Assembly (NCBI GenBank): GCA_026990045.1 | Contig: JALSIK010000399.1 | Span: forward strand, 1-7,934 | Length of the DNA stretch: 7,934 nt | DNA from: Chromatiales bacterium | Lineage (GTDB): Bacteria > Pseudomonadota > Gammaproteobacteria > CAMYNG01 | Direction: 5' to 3' | In this document: piece by piece, positions 7,101 through 7,934 of the stretch | Layout: the number at the start of each line of letters is the position of its first letter | Numbering within the stretch: the first letter of the stretch is position 1 | The notes under the pieces: generated by a model | Database searches by the model: none | What the model was told of the DNA's origin: nothing | The model's input: only the letters and a program-made list of their open reading frames with translations | Translations under genes and position numbers: made by a program

Positions 7101-7934
7101 ATGGTGGACCTGATCGATCGCTGGCTGCTGCCCGAGGGCATCGAGGAGGTGCTGCCGCCCGAGGCGCGGCGCCTGGAGTGCCTGCGCCGACGCCTGCTGG
7201 ACCTCTACGACCGCTGGGGCTACGAGCTGGTGATGCCGCCGCTCATCGAGTACCTGGAGTCCCTGCTCACCGGCACCGGCAACGATCTCGACCTGCAGAC
7301 CTTCAAGCTCACCGACCAGCTCACCGGCCGGCTCATGGGCGTGCGCGCCGACATGACGCCGCAGGTGGCCCGCATCGACGCCCACCAGCTCCGGCGCGAG
7401 GTGCCCACCCGCCTGTGCTACATGGGCACCGTCCTCCACACCCGGCCCGACGGCTTCGCCGGCTCCCGCAGCCCGCTCCAGGTGGGGCTGGAGCTCTACG
7501 GCCATCCCGGCGTCGAGGCCGACCTGGAAGTGCTCACCCTCATGGTGGAGAGCCTCCGCGAGACCGGCCTCACCGAGCCCTACCTGGACCTCGGGCACGT
7601 GGGCGTGTACCGGGCGCTGGCACGGGAGGCCGGCCTGGATGCGCGCCGGGAGGAGGCCCTCTACGATGTGCTCCAGCGCAAGGCCGTGCCCGAGCTGGAG
7701 GCGTTGTTCGGGGAATGGAAGCTGGCCGGTCCGCTGGCGGACGCCCTGCGCGCGCTGGTGGATCTCAACGGCGGGGCCGAGGTGATGGACGAGGCACGCC
7801 GGCGGCTCGCCGCCGGCGGCGACACCGTGATGGCGGCGCTGGACCAGCTCCAGCGGCTGGCGGAAAGCGCGGCGGCACGGCTGGGCACCGAGGTGCACTT
7901 CGACCTGGCCGAGCTGCGCGGCTACAACTACCAC
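7101..7934 (+). CDS. hisZ: ATP phosphoribosyltransferase regulatory subunit HisZ, N-terminal 278 residues (runs off right edge)
   Basis: HisZ is a class II HisRS paralogue without tRNA charging activity. It joins short-form HisG in an octamer, giving ATP phosphoribosyltransferase activity and histidine feedback, the first step of histidine synthesis. Visible features are WLLPEGIEEVLPPEARRLE (8-26), YELVMPPLIEYLESL (41-55), KLTDQLTGRLMGVRADMTPQVARIDA (69-94; the GVRADMTPQ core is typical of HisZ), YMGTVLHTRPDGFAGSRSPLQVG (107-129) and, at the very end, GYNYH, the counterpart of the HisRS GYxYYTG motif. About 110 C-terminal residues are missing. GGAG at 7091-7094 sits 6 nt before ATG 7101, 34 bp after the DUF2065 gene. 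HisRS itself is less likely because the motif-2 region reads HTRPDGFAGSRSPLQ and because hisZ is the usual neighbour of hflC in non-enteric gammaproteobacteria. Confidence 0.93.
   Translation, partial: MVDLIDRWLLPEGIEEVLPPEARRLECLRRRLLDLYDRWGYELVMPPLIEYLESLLTGTGNDLDLQTFKLTDQLTGRLMGVRADMTPQVARIDAHQLRREVPTRLCYMGTVLHTRPDGFAGSRSPLQVGLELYGHPGVEADLEVLTLMVESLRETGLTEPYLDLGHVGVYRALAREAGLDARREEALYDVLQRKAVPELEALFGEWKLAGPLADALRALVDLNGGAEVMDEARRRLAAGGDTVMAALDQLQRLAESAAARLGTEVHFDLAELRGYNYH

Overview
The window is high-GC bacterial DNA whose main content is the conserved gammaproteobacterial cluster mutL–miaA–hfq–hflX–hflK–hflC–(DUF2065)–hisZ, all on the + strand and tightly packed. Gene order, the close resemblance of Hfq, HflX and MiaA to the E. 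coli proteins, a MutL without the endonuclease motif, and a hisZ gene after the hflKC/DUF2065 group all point to a non-enteric gammaproteobacterium. A high-GC member of the Chromatiales/Ectothiorhodospiraceae type would fit, but the genus cannot be named from this sequence.

Layout. Positions 1-186 hold the start of a gene on the minus strand whose N-terminus resembles the type VI secretion spike protein VgrG; it runs off the left edge. Positions 187-404 are a divergent intergenic region, less GC-rich than the rest. It contains a sigma-54-like -24/-12 element aimed at the vgrG-like gene, two CCCTA/TAGGG inverted repeats, a 20-bp-spaced direct repeat and a short perfect palindrome before mutL. 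From 405 to the right edge there are seven complete genes and one partial gene: mismatch repair (mutL), tRNA modification (miaA), the RNA chaperone (hfq), a ribosome-associated GTPase (hflX), the two SPFH membrane proteins that control FtsH (hflK, hflC), a small inner-membrane protein (DUF2065), and the start of hisZ. HisZ is the catalytically dead HisRS-like regulatory subunit of ATP phosphoribosyltransferase. Its 278 visible residues end inside the GYNYH motif; by synteny purA probably follows.

Spacing is mostly 1-overlap to 34 bp, consistent with a superoperon. The two larger gaps precede hfq (129 bp) and hflK (71 bp); both end in strong AAGGAG ribosome binding sites. hflK and hflC share the A of TGATG and so are probably translationally coupled.

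Most of the window is an ordinary housekeeping locus. I do not see an unknown system in it. The parts worth a second look are the divergent vgrG-like gene with its elaborate intergenic control region, sitting where amiB/tsaE lie upstream of mutL in E. coli, the direct repeat bracketing the hfq ribosome binding site, and the short-linker MutL without the endonuclease motif.
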